Translations under genes and position numbers: made by a program | NCBI RefSeq assembly: GCF_003030345.1 | Contig: NZ_CP028158.1 | Coordinates: 2,046,001-2,110,000 of the forward strand | DNA: 64,000 nucleotides | Direction: 5' to 3' | Origin: Plantactinospora sp. BC1 | GTDB lineage: Bacteria; Actinomycetota; Actinomycetes; Mycobacteriales; Micromonosporaceae | Shown: in pieces, positions 51,167 to 59,600 of the stretch | Layout of the letters: each line of letters starts with the position of its first letter | How positions within the stretch are numbered: position 1 is the first letter of the stretch | The notes under the pieces: model-generated | Database searches by the model: none | What the model was told of the DNA's origin: nothing | What the model saw: only the letters and a program-made list of their open reading frames with translations

Positions 51167-52072
51167 ATGGCCGAACGAAGCCTCGTCCTGCTGGACACCG
51201 ACATCGGCAACGACATCGACGATGCCGTCTGCCTCGCGTACCTGCTGGCGCAGCCGGACTGCGACCTGCTCGGCATCACCACGGTCAGCGCCGAGCCGGA
51301 GGCCAGGGCGGCGCTGGCCAGCGTGCTGTGCCGGGCGGCCGGACGGAGCGTACCGATCCTCCCCGGTGCCGCCGAGCCGCTCGCGAGCCCGCCCGTGCAG
51401 GGCCCGCCGCCGCAGGCCGCCGCGCTGGCCCGGTGGGAGCACGAGACCTCCTTCCCGACCGGCGCGGCGGTGGAGTTCCTGCGGCAGACCATCCGCGCCC
51501 ATCCGGGCGAGGTGACCCTGCTGGCGATCGGCCCGCTGACGAACGTGGCCCTGCTCTTCGCGGTCGACCCGGAGGTCCCGGCGCTGCTCCGCTCGCTGGT
51601 GCTGATGGGCGGCGCCTTCACCTCCGTACCCGGCCCGGAGTGGAACATCCACTGCGACCCGTACGCCGCCGCCCGGGTCTACGCCACACCGGTGCCGGTG
51701 CACCGCTCGGTCGGCCTGGACGTCACCACCCGGGTGCGGATGGACGCCGACGCGTTCCTGGAGCGCTGCGCCAACCCGCTGCTGCGGCCGGTGGCCGACA
51801 TGGCGGCGTCCTGGTTCGCGGAGCGGCCGGAGGTCACCTTCCACGACCCGCTGGCCGCGACGACGCTCTTCGCGCCGTCGCTCTGCACCTTCGCGCCGGG
51901 CGAGGTCTCCGTCGACACCGGCCTCGGGCCGGCCGCCGGGACCACCACCTTCCGGCCGGCGGACGGCGGAAACAGCCCGGCTGCCGGGTCCGCGCCGCAC
52001 GAGGTCGCCGTCGAGGTACGCCCGCAGGCCGCCCTCGACCACTATTTCGAGGTGGTCGACGCCGCCGGCTGA
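51167..52072 (+). CDS. Nucleoside hydrolase (inosine-uridine-preferring type)
   Basis: A 301-residue enzyme that cleaves the N-glycosidic bond of ribonucleosides. The N-terminal calcium-site motif LLDTDIGNDIDDAV (residues 8-21), the central LLAIGPLTNVALLF and LMGGAF, and the C-terminal FHDPLAATTLF, with the His-Asp pair that completes the metal site, are all conserved. Cytoplasmic. It lies 30 bases after the beta-helix gene. A role in salvaging ribose or bases alongside the sugar locus is possible but not shown. Confidence 0.92.
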   Translation: MAERSLVLLDTDIGNDIDDAVCLAYLLAQPDCDLLGITTVSAEPEARAALASVLCRAAGRSVPILPGAAEPLASPPVQGPPPQAAALARWEHETSFPTGAAVEFLRQTIRAHPGEVTLLAIGPLTNVALLFAVDPEVPALLRSLVLMGGAFTSVPGPEWNIHCDPYAAARVYATPVPVHRSVGLDVTTRVRMDADAFLERCANPLLRPVADMAASWFAERPEVTFHDPLAATTLFAPSLCTFAPGEVSVDTGLGPAAGTTTFRPADGGNSPAAGSAPHEVAVEVRPQAALDHYFEVVDAAG

Positions 52073-52102
52073 GCGCTTCCCCGCGAACGCGGTGGTCGAC
52101 GG

Positions 52103-53281
52103 TCAGGCCGGTATCGTCCAGAGTGGACTGCGGCGGGGCGCGGCTTCGAGCCTGTTCGCGATGGCCCGGTACGCCGGCTTGGCCGCGAGTTCGTCGTCGT
52201 AGGCGAGCGGCCGGCGGGGTGCGCCGTCCTCGCGCGGATAGTCCTCCTCTAGCCAGGTGTAGCGGTCGGTGAGCCCGAACGCCATCACCGCCTTCACCGC
52301 CCGGTGCGAGAGCGCCACGTCGAGGTAGCGCCGGTAGACGTCGGCGACGGCGGCATCCCGGACGGCGACGTCGGCGGGCAGGCCGTCGTCGAGTACGTCC
52401 AGTTCGGTGATGAGGATGTCCAGTCCCCGGTCGGCCACCTCGGAGAACCAGTTCAGGTAGGCCCGAGCCGCGAAGCGGTCGGCGAACCGGTCGGCCAGCA
52501 GGTGTGCCTGCACCCCGAGGGCGTGCACCGGGACGCCGTCGGCGAGCAGCCGGTCGATGACCTGGAGGGTGGCCCGGCGTCGGGGGCCGGGCTCGTCGCC
52601 GTACTCGTTGACGGTCTCGAAGCCGAACTCGTTGAGTACCAGTACCGCCGACGGGTCGGCGTCGTGCGCGACCTGGAACGCCTCGGCGACGTACGACGGC
52701 CCGATCGTCTCCCACCACGGCACGTCGGTACGGAATCCGCGCTGCCCCTCGGGGCTGGTGACCTCGTTGGCGACGCTCCAGGCGTCGACCCGGCCACGGT
52801 AGCGCCTGACCACCGCCTCGGCGGTGCCGAAGAGCAGCTCCCGGGCCTCCCGCTCGCCCAGGCCCCACAGGTCGTCCTCGGTCCAGCCCTCGCCGAAGCC
52901 CTCGTCCCAGACCAGGTGTGCGCCGAAGACGCGCATCCGCTGGCTCTCGGCGTACCCGATGATCTGGTCGGCGTAGCTGAAGTCGAGTTCGGCGTCCGGG
53001 GTCGGCTTGAGCCGGTACCAGAGGAGGTCGTCCTCGGTGAAGAGCAGGGTCGCCTCCCGGCCGACCAGGTCGAGGTAGTCGGTGTCGGGCATGTGCCAGG
53101 TCGCCAGCGAGGTGCCGAAGGCAAGGCCGTTCGGCTTGGCGAGTTTCCACAGTGGCGGGCGGGCTGCGCGGGCCCGGCCGGCGGAGGCGGGGGCGGTGAC
53201 GCCGAGGGCCCCGGTGGCCAGGCCGGCGGCTCCGGCCGCGCCGAGGATCAGGGATCGGCGGGACAGGGTGCTGTCGTTCAT
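52103..53281 (-). CDS. Tat-exported GH10-family endo-beta-1,4-xylanase-like enzyme
   Basis: A 392-residue secreted glycosidase. The N-terminus has a twin-arginine signal (LSRRSLILGAAG) ending near ASA. The GH10 TIM barrel follows with FGAHLVWDEG after strand 3, acid/base Glu in WSVANEVTSP (the canonical motif is WDVVNE), and nucleophile Glu in ILITELDVLDD. AGGAGG eight bases before the ATG fixes the start. A LacI-type operator half-degenerate to the consensus lies 52 bases upstream, so it belongs to the regulon of the 52-64 kb locus. GH10 enzymes act on xylan, but the context leaves the true substrate open. Confidence 0.94.
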   Translation of the reverse strand: MNDSTLSRRSLILGAAGAAGLATGALGVTAPASAGRARAARPPLWKLAKPNGLAFGTSLATWHMPDTDYLDLVGREATLLFTEDDLLWYRLKPTPDAELDFSYADQIIGYAESQRMRVFGAHLVWDEGFGEGWTEDDLWGLGEREARELLFGTAEAVVRRYRGRVDAWSVANEVTSPEGQRGFRTDVPWWETIGPSYVAEAFQVAHDADPSAVLVLNEFGFETVNEYGDEPGPRRRATLQVIDRLLADGVPVHALGVQAHLLADRFADRFAARAYLNWFSEVADRGLDILITELDVLDDGLPADVAVRDAAVADVYRRYLDVALSHRAVKAVMAFGLTDRYTWLEEDYPREDGAPRRPLAYDDELAAKPAYRAIANRLEAAPRRSPLWTIPA

Positions 53282-53332
53282 GGGATTGCCCTCCTCGCAG
53301 GGACGGTGCTGGGACGCGGTGCCTCGGGAGTT

Positions 53333-53346
53333 GCAAAACGATTTGT
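53333..53346. promoter_or_regulatory. LacI-type operator A (GH10 gene)
   Basis: GCAAAACGATTTGT matches GCAAAACGTTTTGC at 12 of 14 positions and lies 52 bases upstream of the GH10 start codon on the other strand. Confidence 0.6.
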
Positions 53347-53453
53347 TCGACGTGTGGCAGGAGCCTACGGCCGGCCCGCAGCGGCGGCAAGGGACCGGCG
53401 TCGGATCTGTTGCCCGGCTTGTCGACGAGCGGTTAGGCTGCCCGCGACCCGTA

Positions 53454-53467
53454 GCCAAACGTTTTGC
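53454..53467. promoter_or_regulatory. LacI-type operator B (Gfo/Idh operon)
   Basis: GCCAAACGTTTTGC, 13 of 14 matches to the shared palindrome, ending 19 bases before the GTG of the Gfo/Idh gene, where bound repressor would block transcription. Confidence 0.8.
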
Positions 53468-53486
53468 ATGACGGAAGGGGTCCCGC

Positions 53487-54575
53487 GTGAGTCGGCTTTC
53501 CCTGGGAGTCATCGGGCTGGGCGAGGTCGCCCAGGTCGTCCACCTCCCGGTCCTGCGGTCACTGCCCGAGCTCTACGACGTCACCGCCGTCTGCGACATC
53601 TCCCCCGGCCTGCTCGACCGGGTCGGCGGCGGATACGGCGTACCGCACCGGCACGCCGACTTCACCGAGATGCTCGACCGCAACGACCTCGACTGCGTAC
53701 TCGTGCTCAACAGCGACGAGTACCACGCCGAGGCGGTGGTCGCGGCGCTCGACCGGGGCGTGCACGTGCTGGTGGAGAAGCCGATGTGCCTCAGCCCGCG
53801 CGAGGCGGAACGGATCATCGCCGCCCGGGACCGCTCCGGCGCGTGCGTGATGGTCGGCTACATGCGGCGGTTCGCGCCCGCCTTCGTCGAGGCGACCCGC
53901 CGGATCGGCGACCTGGGCCGGATCAACTACGCCCGGGTGCACGACATCATCGGCCGCAACCAACTGATCATCGATCAGACGGTGCGGGTCGACCGCCCGA
54001 CCGACATTCCCCGCTCGGCGGTCGAGGCGCGCTGGGCACGGGGGCGGTCCCTGGTCACCGACGCGCTGGGCGAGGTGCCCGACGTGCTCGCCGGGGCGTA
54101 CCGGCTGCTCTGCGGGCTGGGCAGCCACGACCTGTCGGCAATGCGCGAACTGCTCGGCCGGCCGCGCGGGGTGGCGGCCGCCCGGCAGTGGCGGGACGGC
54201 CGTTTCCTCGCCGCACTGCTGGAGTACGACGACTTCCTGGTCACCTACGAGACCGGCGTCGACGAGCAGCTCCGGTTCGACGCGCACATCGAGGTCTACG
54301 GCGAGCACGCCTGCCTGCGGGTGCAGTACGACACCCCGTACGTCCGGCACTTCCCCACCACGCTGGTCACCGAGGAGACCCGGGGCGACGGACTGCACCG
54401 GTCGGTGTCCCGCCCGCACCTGAAGGACCCCTACACGCACGAGCTGGAGTACTTCCACGAGATCGTCACCGGGGGCGGTCAACCGAAGACCGGACCGGAG
54501 GACTTCGTCGAGGATCTCGAACTCTTCGCCGAGCTGATCCGGGTGATGGCGACCCAGCCGGCGAGCCGGACCTGA
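53487..54575 (+). CDS. Gfo/Idh/MocA-family oxidoreductase
   Basis: A 362-residue NAD(P)-dependent sugar dehydrogenase-like enzyme. The Rossmann motif VIGLGEVAQ (residues 8-16) and the family Lys in VLVEKPMCLS (about 93-102) are present, followed by the alpha/beta substrate domain with SHDLSAMRELLG, where the His is the usual catalytic residue. It opens a co-directional run of five genes behind operator B. Enzymes of this family oxidise sugar hydroxyls (including C3 of glycosides), so it may start an oxidative glycoside-cleavage route. Confidence 0.93.
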   Translation: MSRLSLGVIGLGEVAQVVHLPVLRSLPELYDVTAVCDISPGLLDRVGGGYGVPHRHADFTEMLDRNDLDCVLVLNSDEYHAEAVVAALDRGVHVLVEKPMCLSPREAERIIAARDRSGACVMVGYMRRFAPAFVEATRRIGDLGRINYARVHDIIGRNQLIIDQTVRVDRPTDIPRSAVEARWARGRSLVTDALGEVPDVLAGAYRLLCGLGSHDLSAMRELLGRPRGVAAARQWRDGRFLAALLEYDDFLVTYETGVDEQLRFDAHIEVYGEHACLRVQYDTPYVRHFPTTLVTEETRGDGLHRSVSRPHLKDPYTHELEYFHEIVTGGGQPKTGPEDFVEDLELFAELIRVMATQPASRT

Positions 54576-54734
54576 GGCAGAACCGAAGATAGGTCGAGTC
54601 CCGCCGGGGATAGTCGCCGCGCCGGTCCCGGCGGCTCGCCTAGCGTCGAGTCCGACGAGGTCACCGCCGCGAGCGGCGGCCACGACCGGCCGCCACCACC
54701 GGCGGCGGCCACGGCCAACCAGGAGGTGTTCGGT

Positions 54735-55472
54735 GTGCTGACCGCACAGGATGTCGACTTCTACCGGACCAACGGCTACTACCTCAACCGCGAACAGCTC
54801 TTCTCCGCAGAGAAGCTGGACACGCTCGAACAGATCTTCACCGAGCATCTCGCCGACAAGGGCGACAAGCTCTCCGACGAGCTGGACACCCCGCACTTCC
54901 GCGACCCCCGGCTGCTGGACTTCCTCCTCTCCGACGAGGTGCTCGACCTGGTCGAGCCGCTGGTCGGGCCGGACATCGCGCTCTGGACCAGCCACTTCAT
55001 CTCCAAGGACCCGCTGGTCGGCCGGGCCACCCCCTGGCACGAGGACAGCGCCTACTGGAACGGCCGGCTCAGCGAGTACGACCGGATCGTCACCGTCTGG
55101 CTGGCGCTCGGCCCGAGCAACCGGGAGAACGGCTGCATGCGGGTCATCCCGGGCAGTCACGACGGCGGCGGCTTCTCCGATTACGTGCCGACCGACAAGA
55201 CCGTGCAGACCTTCCACGCCGAGATCCCCGGCGTGGACGAGAGCCGGGCGGTCTACTTCGAGCTGGAACGCGGCCAGTGTTCGCTGCACGACGGGCGGAT
55301 CATCCACGGCGCCCGCCCGAACACCAGCGACGTACGCCGGACCGGCTACACCATGCGGTACTTCCCGGCCTCGGTGAAGGTGCTGCCGGTACCGGAGAAC
55401 GAGGGCTGGCAGATCTGGCTCGCCCGGGGTCGGGACAGTGCCGGCAACACCTACCAGCCGGACCCGCGGTGA
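54735..55472 (+). CDS. Phytanoyl-CoA dioxygenase (PhyH)-family Fe(II)/2-oxoglutarate oxygenase
   Basis: A 245-residue double-stranded beta-helix oxygenase. The iron facial triad is visible as His-x-Asp in TPWHEDSAYW (about residues 103-105) and the distal His in IIHGARPNTS (near 196), followed by the Arg that binds 2-oxoglutarate (RRTGYTMRYF). AGGAGG lies eight bases before the second of two GTG codons, which is chosen; the first GTG overlaps the Shine-Dalgarno. It overlaps the next gene by GTGA. In a sugar operon such oxygenases may hydroxylate or oxidatively remove a substituent; the substrate is unknown. Confidence 0.92.
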   Translation: MLTAQDVDFYRTNGYYLNREQLFSAEKLDTLEQIFTEHLADKGDKLSDELDTPHFRDPRLLDFLLSDEVLDLVEPLVGPDIALWTSHFISKDPLVGRATPWHEDSAYWNGRLSEYDRIVTVWLALGPSNRENGCMRVIPGSHDGGGFSDYVPTDKTVQTFHAEIPGVDESRAVYFELERGQCSLHDGRIIHGARPNTSDVRRTGYTMRYFPASVKVLPVPENEGWQIWLARGRDSAGNTYQPDPR

Positions 55473-56389
55473 GACTCGGACTGCTCACCGCCTGCCTGCC
55501 CGGCGAACCGCTGGACGCGATCGCCGGGTGGGCGGCCGGGCACGGCTACCGGGGACTGGAGGTGGCCGCCTGGCCCCGCGAGCCGGACCGGCCGTGGCAG
55601 GCGAGCCACCTCGACGTCGACGGCTTCGACGCGGGCGCGGCGGAACGGGTCCGCGCCCTGCTGGACGGCCACGGTCTCACCGTCTCGGCGGTCGCCTACT
55701 ACGAGAACAACCTGCACGCCGACCCGGCCGTCCGGGAACGGATCCACCGGCACCTGCGCCGCTGCGTGGACGCCGCCGCCCTGCTCGGCTGCGAACACGT
55801 CGGCACCTTCGTCGGCCGGGACGTCACCCGGACGGTGACCGAGAACCTGCGGCTCGGCGAAGAGGTACTGCCGCCCCTGGTGGCGTACGCGGCGGACCGG
55901 GGCGTACGGCTCGTCGTGGAGAACTGCCCGATGGAGGGCTGGCACCCGGACGGCTACCCGGCCAACCTGGCGTACTCGCCGGAGCTGTGGGACTGGCTGG
56001 GCGGGCTCGGCCTCTTCCTCAACTACGACCCGTCCCACCTGGTCTGGCTCGGCATCGACCCGGTCGCGGCGCTGACCGGGCACCTCGACCTGGTCCGGCA
56101 CGTGCAGGCGAAGGACGTCCAGGTCGACCCGGCCGCCCGGAACCGGTTCGGGGTCTTCGGCCAGCTCGTCGGGAAGCCGTCGCCGTGGGCCAGCGGCTGG
56201 TGGCGCTACCGGGTCCCCGGCCTCGGCGAGGTGGACTGGCGCCGCCTGGTCGACGTCCTCTACGAGGGCGGCTACTCCGGCTTCGTCTCGGTGGAACACG
56301 AGGACCCGGTCTGGTCCGGCTCGCCGGACCGGGTCCGGCAGGGCCTGGTGATCGCCGAACGCACCCTCAACCCACTGCTCGTCGCCTGA
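55469..56389 (+). CDS. Sugar phosphate isomerase/epimerase-like TIM-barrel protein (AP-endonuclease-2 fold)
   Basis: A 306-residue xylose-isomerase-like barrel starting VRLGLLTACLPGE. Metal-site elements are seen in VVENCPMEGW (Glu), NYDPSHLVW (Asp-x-x-His), VRHVQAKDVQ (His, Lys-Asp) and the C-terminal FVSVEHEDP (Glu). The GTG overlaps the dioxygenase stop codon. Relatives isomerise or epimerise keto sugars, and in some pathways cleave 3-keto-glycosides by elimination after a Gfo/Idh oxidation, which fits the gene two positions upstream. Confidence 0.93.
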   Translation: MRLGLLTACLPGEPLDAIAGWAAGHGYRGLEVAAWPREPDRPWQASHLDVDGFDAGAAERVRALLDGHGLTVSAVAYYENNLHADPAVRERIHRHLRRCVDAAALLGCEHVGTFVGRDVTRTVTENLRLGEEVLPPLVAYAADRGVRLVVENCPMEGWHPDGYPANLAYSPELWDWLGGLGLFLNYDPSHLVWLGIDPVAALTGHLDLVRHVQAKDVQVDPAARNRFGVFGQLVGKPSPWASGWWRYRVPGLGEVDWRRLVDVLYEGGYSGFVSVEHEDPVWSGSPDRVRQGLVIAERTLNPLLVA

Positions 56390-56443
56390 GACCGGGTGGC
56401 CACCCGAGACCGGCCCGCCAGCCGAGACCCGATCGCCACCGGC

Positions 56444-56464
56444 ACCGCACACCGCACACCGCAC
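56444..56464 (+). repeat. Triple ACCGCAC microrepeat before the hypothetical glycosidase gene
   Basis: Three exact copies of the 7-base unit ACCGCAC stand 27 bases before the Shine-Dalgarno region of the next gene. Too short and G-poor to look like a regulatory array; likely slippage. Confidence 0.6.
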
Positions 56465-56494
56465 ACCCCCACCCCAGCGCAAGGAGCCCGAGGC

Positions 56495-58603
56495 ATGCAA
56501 CGTGGCGTGTACTTCGACGCCTGGTTCCCCCGACAGCACTGCTACCACCCGAGTTTGCCGCCCCGCCGGCTCCGGATGATCGACGACCTGGTCGACTACC
56601 GGGCCACCACCCTGGTCTGGGCCTCCCTCGGCGGCGGCTCGATCTCGCTGCCCTACCTCGAACAGGAGGCGTTCGGCCCGGTCGACGCCCGGGCCCGGTT
56701 CTACGGCTTCGTCAACGACAGCGAGTTCATCGCCGCCGCCCAGGCCCGGGGGATCAAGGTCTTCGGAATCGTCTTCGAGGCGCAGGGCTGGGAGTTCCCG
56801 GTCGAACTCTCCGCCGGGGAGGACGAGATCCTCGCCCTCAACGAGCTGCGCGGGGTCGGGCACCGGGACTGGCTCGGGTTGCGCGAGTTCGGCCAGAACC
56901 GGTACCCGAAGCTCTGGAAGCCGGTCGAGCACTACTTCCCGGGCGGCCTGGTCAACAGCGACGGCGAGCCGGTCACCGACCTGATCGAGGAGTGCTGCGC
57001 CCGGGACATCCGGCAGACCGCCCTGCACGCCCGCTGGGTCGAGTGCCCGGACCGTGAGCACCAGTGCTTCTACATGGACCGGAACAACCCGGTCTGGCGG
57101 GAGTACCTCAAGGCGGTCATCCGGATCCAGATCGACGCGGGCGTGGACGGCGTACAGCTCGACGAGACGGAGCTGCCGCTCGGCTCGCTCCAGTACGGCG
57201 GCTGCTTCTGCAAGGACTGCATGAAGGGTTTCCGGGCGTACCTGGCCGCGCTGCCGCCCACCGAACGCGACCCGCTGCTGGACGGGGTCGACCTGGAGAC
57301 CTTCCACTACGGCGACTGGCTGCTGGAGCGCGGCTACGACTTCACCGACCGGCACGACGCGACGCCGCTCTTCGGCGAGTACTACCGCTACCAGTGCGAC
57401 GCGATCCGCCGGCACTTCGCCGAGCTGGCCGCGCACGCCCGGTCGTACGCCGCGCGCAAGGGCCGGAAGGTGCTGGTCTCCGGCAACTTCTTCAACATGG
57501 ACCCGCAGTACCTCGGGCTGGCCGACGACGTCGACGTGATCGTCACCGAGATGCGCAACACCACGTACCGGCAGCCGGAGTGGTACCGCTACGTCGCCGG
57601 TTTCGCCGGGGACAAGGACGTCATCGTGGTGGAGAACCCGTACGGCGGGGTGGTGCCGGAGCTGGTCGAGTTGCTGCGCAACGGCCGGGGGCACGACCTG
57701 CTGCGGCTCTCCTGCTACGAGGCGGCGGCGTTCGGGGTGAACATGGCGGTGCCGTACGGCTCCTGGATGGGTGCGACGATCCAGGACTCCTTCTCCGCCC
57801 CGCACGAGCTGGCGGCCGAGATCCAGGGGTTCCTCGCCGACCACGAGCGGCTCTTCGCCCGGGGCAGCCGCAACGAGGTGGCGGTGGTCTACAGCGTGGA
57901 GAGCAACCGGGATCTGGTGGCCCGGGCGGACATCGGCGACAACCTGCGCAACGCCCGGGACGAGAGCGTGCGGGTGCCGTACCGGGAGGTGACCTCGGCG
58001 CTGGCCGGCGCCGCCGTACCCTTCGACGTGCTGCTCTTCCCCGACGACCGGACGGCGCCGGACCGGATCACCGCCGACGACCTGCGCCGCTACGCCACGG
58101 TGCTGCTGCCGGCCTGCACCCACCTGACCCCGGCCCAGCTCGCGGCGGTGCGCGGCTACCTCGACGGCGGCGGCCGGGTGGTCCGGGTCGGCGGGCTCGG
58201 CGACAACCTCGGCAACCCGGACCGGGCGGCGCTGCTCGGCCATCCGGGGCTGACCGGGTCCGGGCCGGACGACCTGGCGGCGCTGCTGCCGCACGGCCGG
58301 CAGGTCGAACTCGCCGCGCCCGCCGGCACCGGCGCGGTCGCGGCCAACATCGCCGGGCTGGCGAACGGGTCGGCCGCCGTCCACCTGGTCAACTACGACT
58401 ACCGGACCGACGAGGACCGGGTACGCCCGGTCGCCGACCTGGACCTTCGGGTACGGCTGCCGGAGCGGCTGCCGACCGCCACCGGGTACGGCTGCGACGG
58501 CTCGGTCACCCCGCTCGACGTACGGGTCGACGACGGCGGGTTCCACTCGGTACGGCTCGACGCGCTCGGCCCGTACGCCGTCGTCGTCTTCACAGCGGAC
58601 TGA
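56495..58603 (+). CDS. Hypothetical glycoside hydrolase (GHL6-like barrel with beta-galactosidase trimerisation-like domain)
   Basis: A 702-residue cytoplasmic protein. Residues 1-400 look like an (alpha/beta)8 barrel: RGVYFDAWFPRQHCYHPS, then candidate acidic residues Asp223-Glu224 in GVQLDETELP and Glu352 in DVIVTEMRN at strand ends. After Asp223 comes a CFCKDC cluster (Cys237, 239, 242) that could bind metal or a disulphide. Residues ~420-640 resemble the Rossmann-like trimerisation domain of GH42-type enzymes (VLLPACTHLTPAQLAAVRGYLDGGG), and ~640-702 a small beta domain. AAGGAGC precedes the ATG. No signal peptide, so it acts on an imported substrate. Family placement is tentative; it may define an uncharacterised GH group. 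Confidence 0.85.
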   Translation: MQRGVYFDAWFPRQHCYHPSLPPRRLRMIDDLVDYRATTLVWASLGGGSISLPYLEQEAFGPVDARARFYGFVNDSEFIAAAQARGIKVFGIVFEAQGWEFPVELSAGEDEILALNELRGVGHRDWLGLREFGQNRYPKLWKPVEHYFPGGLVNSDGEPVTDLIEECCARDIRQTALHARWVECPDREHQCFYMDRNNPVWREYLKAVIRIQIDAGVDGVQLDETELPLGSLQYGGCFCKDCMKGFRAYLAALPPTERDPLLDGVDLETFHYGDWLLERGYDFTDRHDATPLFGEYYRYQCDAIRRHFAELAAHARSYAARKGRKVLVSGNFFNMDPQYLGLADDVDVIVTEMRNTTYRQPEWYRYVAGFAGDKDVIVVENPYGGVVPELVELLRNGRGHDLLRLSCYEAAAFGVNMAVPYGSWMGATIQDSFSAPHELAAEIQGFLADHERLFARGSRNEVAVVYSVESNRDLVARADIGDNLRNARDESVRVPYREVTSALAGAAVPFDVLLFPDDRTAPDRITADDLRRYATVLLPACTHLTPAQLAAVRGYLDGGGRVVRVGGLGDNLGNPDRAALLGHPGLTGSGPDDLAALLPHGRQVELAAPAGTGAVAANIAGLANGSAAVHLVNYDYRTDEDRVRPVADLDLRVRLPERLPTATGYGCDGSVTPLDVRVDDGGFHSVRLDALGPYAVVVFTAD

Positions 58604-58619
58604 GCGAAGGGGTGTGGGG

Positions 58620-59567
58620 ATGCGGATAGCGGTGTTGACCGGTCCGGAGCGGTTCGAGATCGCCGAGGTACCGCCGCCGGAGATCGGCCCGGACGAGTTG
58701 CTGGTCCGGGTCGCGGCCAGCGGGGTCTGCGCGTCGGAGCTGGCCACCTGGGCCGGCGACCCGCCGGTCGACTACCCGCGGCACCTCGGCCACGAGGTGA
58801 GCGGCACGGTGGCCGCGGTCGGTGCCGACGTCGACTCGTTCGCCGTCGGTGACCCTGTCGGGGTCTGGGTCACCTCGCACGGCTTCGCCGAGTTCGTGGC
58901 CGCGAAGGCCGCGCACTGTCGGCCGGCCGGCGACGTACCGCTGGACGAGGTGCTGGCCGAGCCGCTGGCCTGCGCGGTGAACGCGGTGGAGGAGGCCGAC
59001 GTGCGGCTCGGCGACGACGTGGTGCTGATCGGCGCCGGCTTCATGGGCAACCTGGTGCAGTCGCTGGTCCGGTTGCGCGGGGTGCGGCAGCTCGTGGTGG
59101 CCGACACCCGGCCGGACGCGCTGGACCGGGCCAGGGCGCTCGGCGCGACCCGGGTGGTGGACGTCCGGCACGAGTCGCTGGCCGAGGTGGTCGGCGAGCT
59201 GACCGGCGGGCGGGGTGCCGACCTGACGTTCGAGTGCACCGGCGGGCAGGCGGCGCTGGACGCGGTCGGCGAGGTGACCCGGATGAGCGGCCGGATCGTG
59301 CTGGTCGGCTTCCACCAAGGGGCGCCGCGCCAGATCAACCTGGCGCACTGGAACTGGATGGCCTTCGGCATCGTCAACGCGCACTACCGGGACGTCGACA
59401 CCATCATGCGCGGGATGACCGTCGGCATGCGGCTGCTGGTCTCCGGGGCCGTCTCGCTGCGCGGCCTGGTCACGCACCGGTTTCCGCTGGCGGAGGTCGA
59501 CGCCGCCTTCCGGGCCGCCCGGGAGAAGCCGCCGGGCTTCGCGAAGGCGACGGTGACGTTCGACTGA
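58620..59567 (+). CDS. Zinc-type medium-chain alcohol/sugar dehydrogenase
   Basis: A 315-residue MDR enzyme. The catalytic zinc ligands fit Cys in SGVCASELATW and His-Glu in LGHEVSG. The NAD-binding loop is VVLIGAGFMGNL, and the substrate-side FECTGG block is conserved. The structural-zinc four-Cys loop is missing, giving a shorter protein than the usual ~345 residues, as in some sorbitol/threonine-type sugar dehydrogenases. The ATG (GAAGGGG eight bases upstream) is preferred to a GTG two codons earlier. Last gene of the five-gene run. Confidence 0.92.
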   Translation: MRIAVLTGPERFEIAEVPPPEIGPDELLVRVAASGVCASELATWAGDPPVDYPRHLGHEVSGTVAAVGADVDSFAVGDPVGVWVTSHGFAEFVAAKAAHCRPAGDVPLDEVLAEPLACAVNAVEEADVRLGDDVVLIGAGFMGNLVQSLVRLRGVRQLVVADTRPDALDRARALGATRVVDVRHESLAEVVGELTGGRGADLTFECTGGQAALDAVGEVTRMSGRIVLVGFHQGAPRQINLAHWNWMAFGIVNAHYRDVDTIMRGMTVGMRLLVSGAVSLRGLVTHRFPLAEVDAAFRAAREKPPGFAKATVTFD

Positions 59568-59572
59568 GCCTC

Positions 59573-59587
59573 GCCGCCGACGGCGGC
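59573..59587. terminator. Hairpin between the operon and the LacI gene
   Basis: Perfect 6-base stem GCCGCC/GGCGGC with a 3-base loop in the 33-base gap between convergent genes. Confidence 0.55.
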
Positions 59588-59600
59588 CGTCGCCCCAGCG

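Noticed and set aside
52073-52102. CCGCG/CGCGG inverted repeat as terminator between the nucleoside hydrolase and GH10 genes
   Set aside because: The stem is 5 bases with only two bases between arms, too tight for a stable hairpin without losing pairs.
56444-56464. Short direct repeats as a CRISPR array
   Set aside because: Only 7-base units with no spacers and no cas genes.
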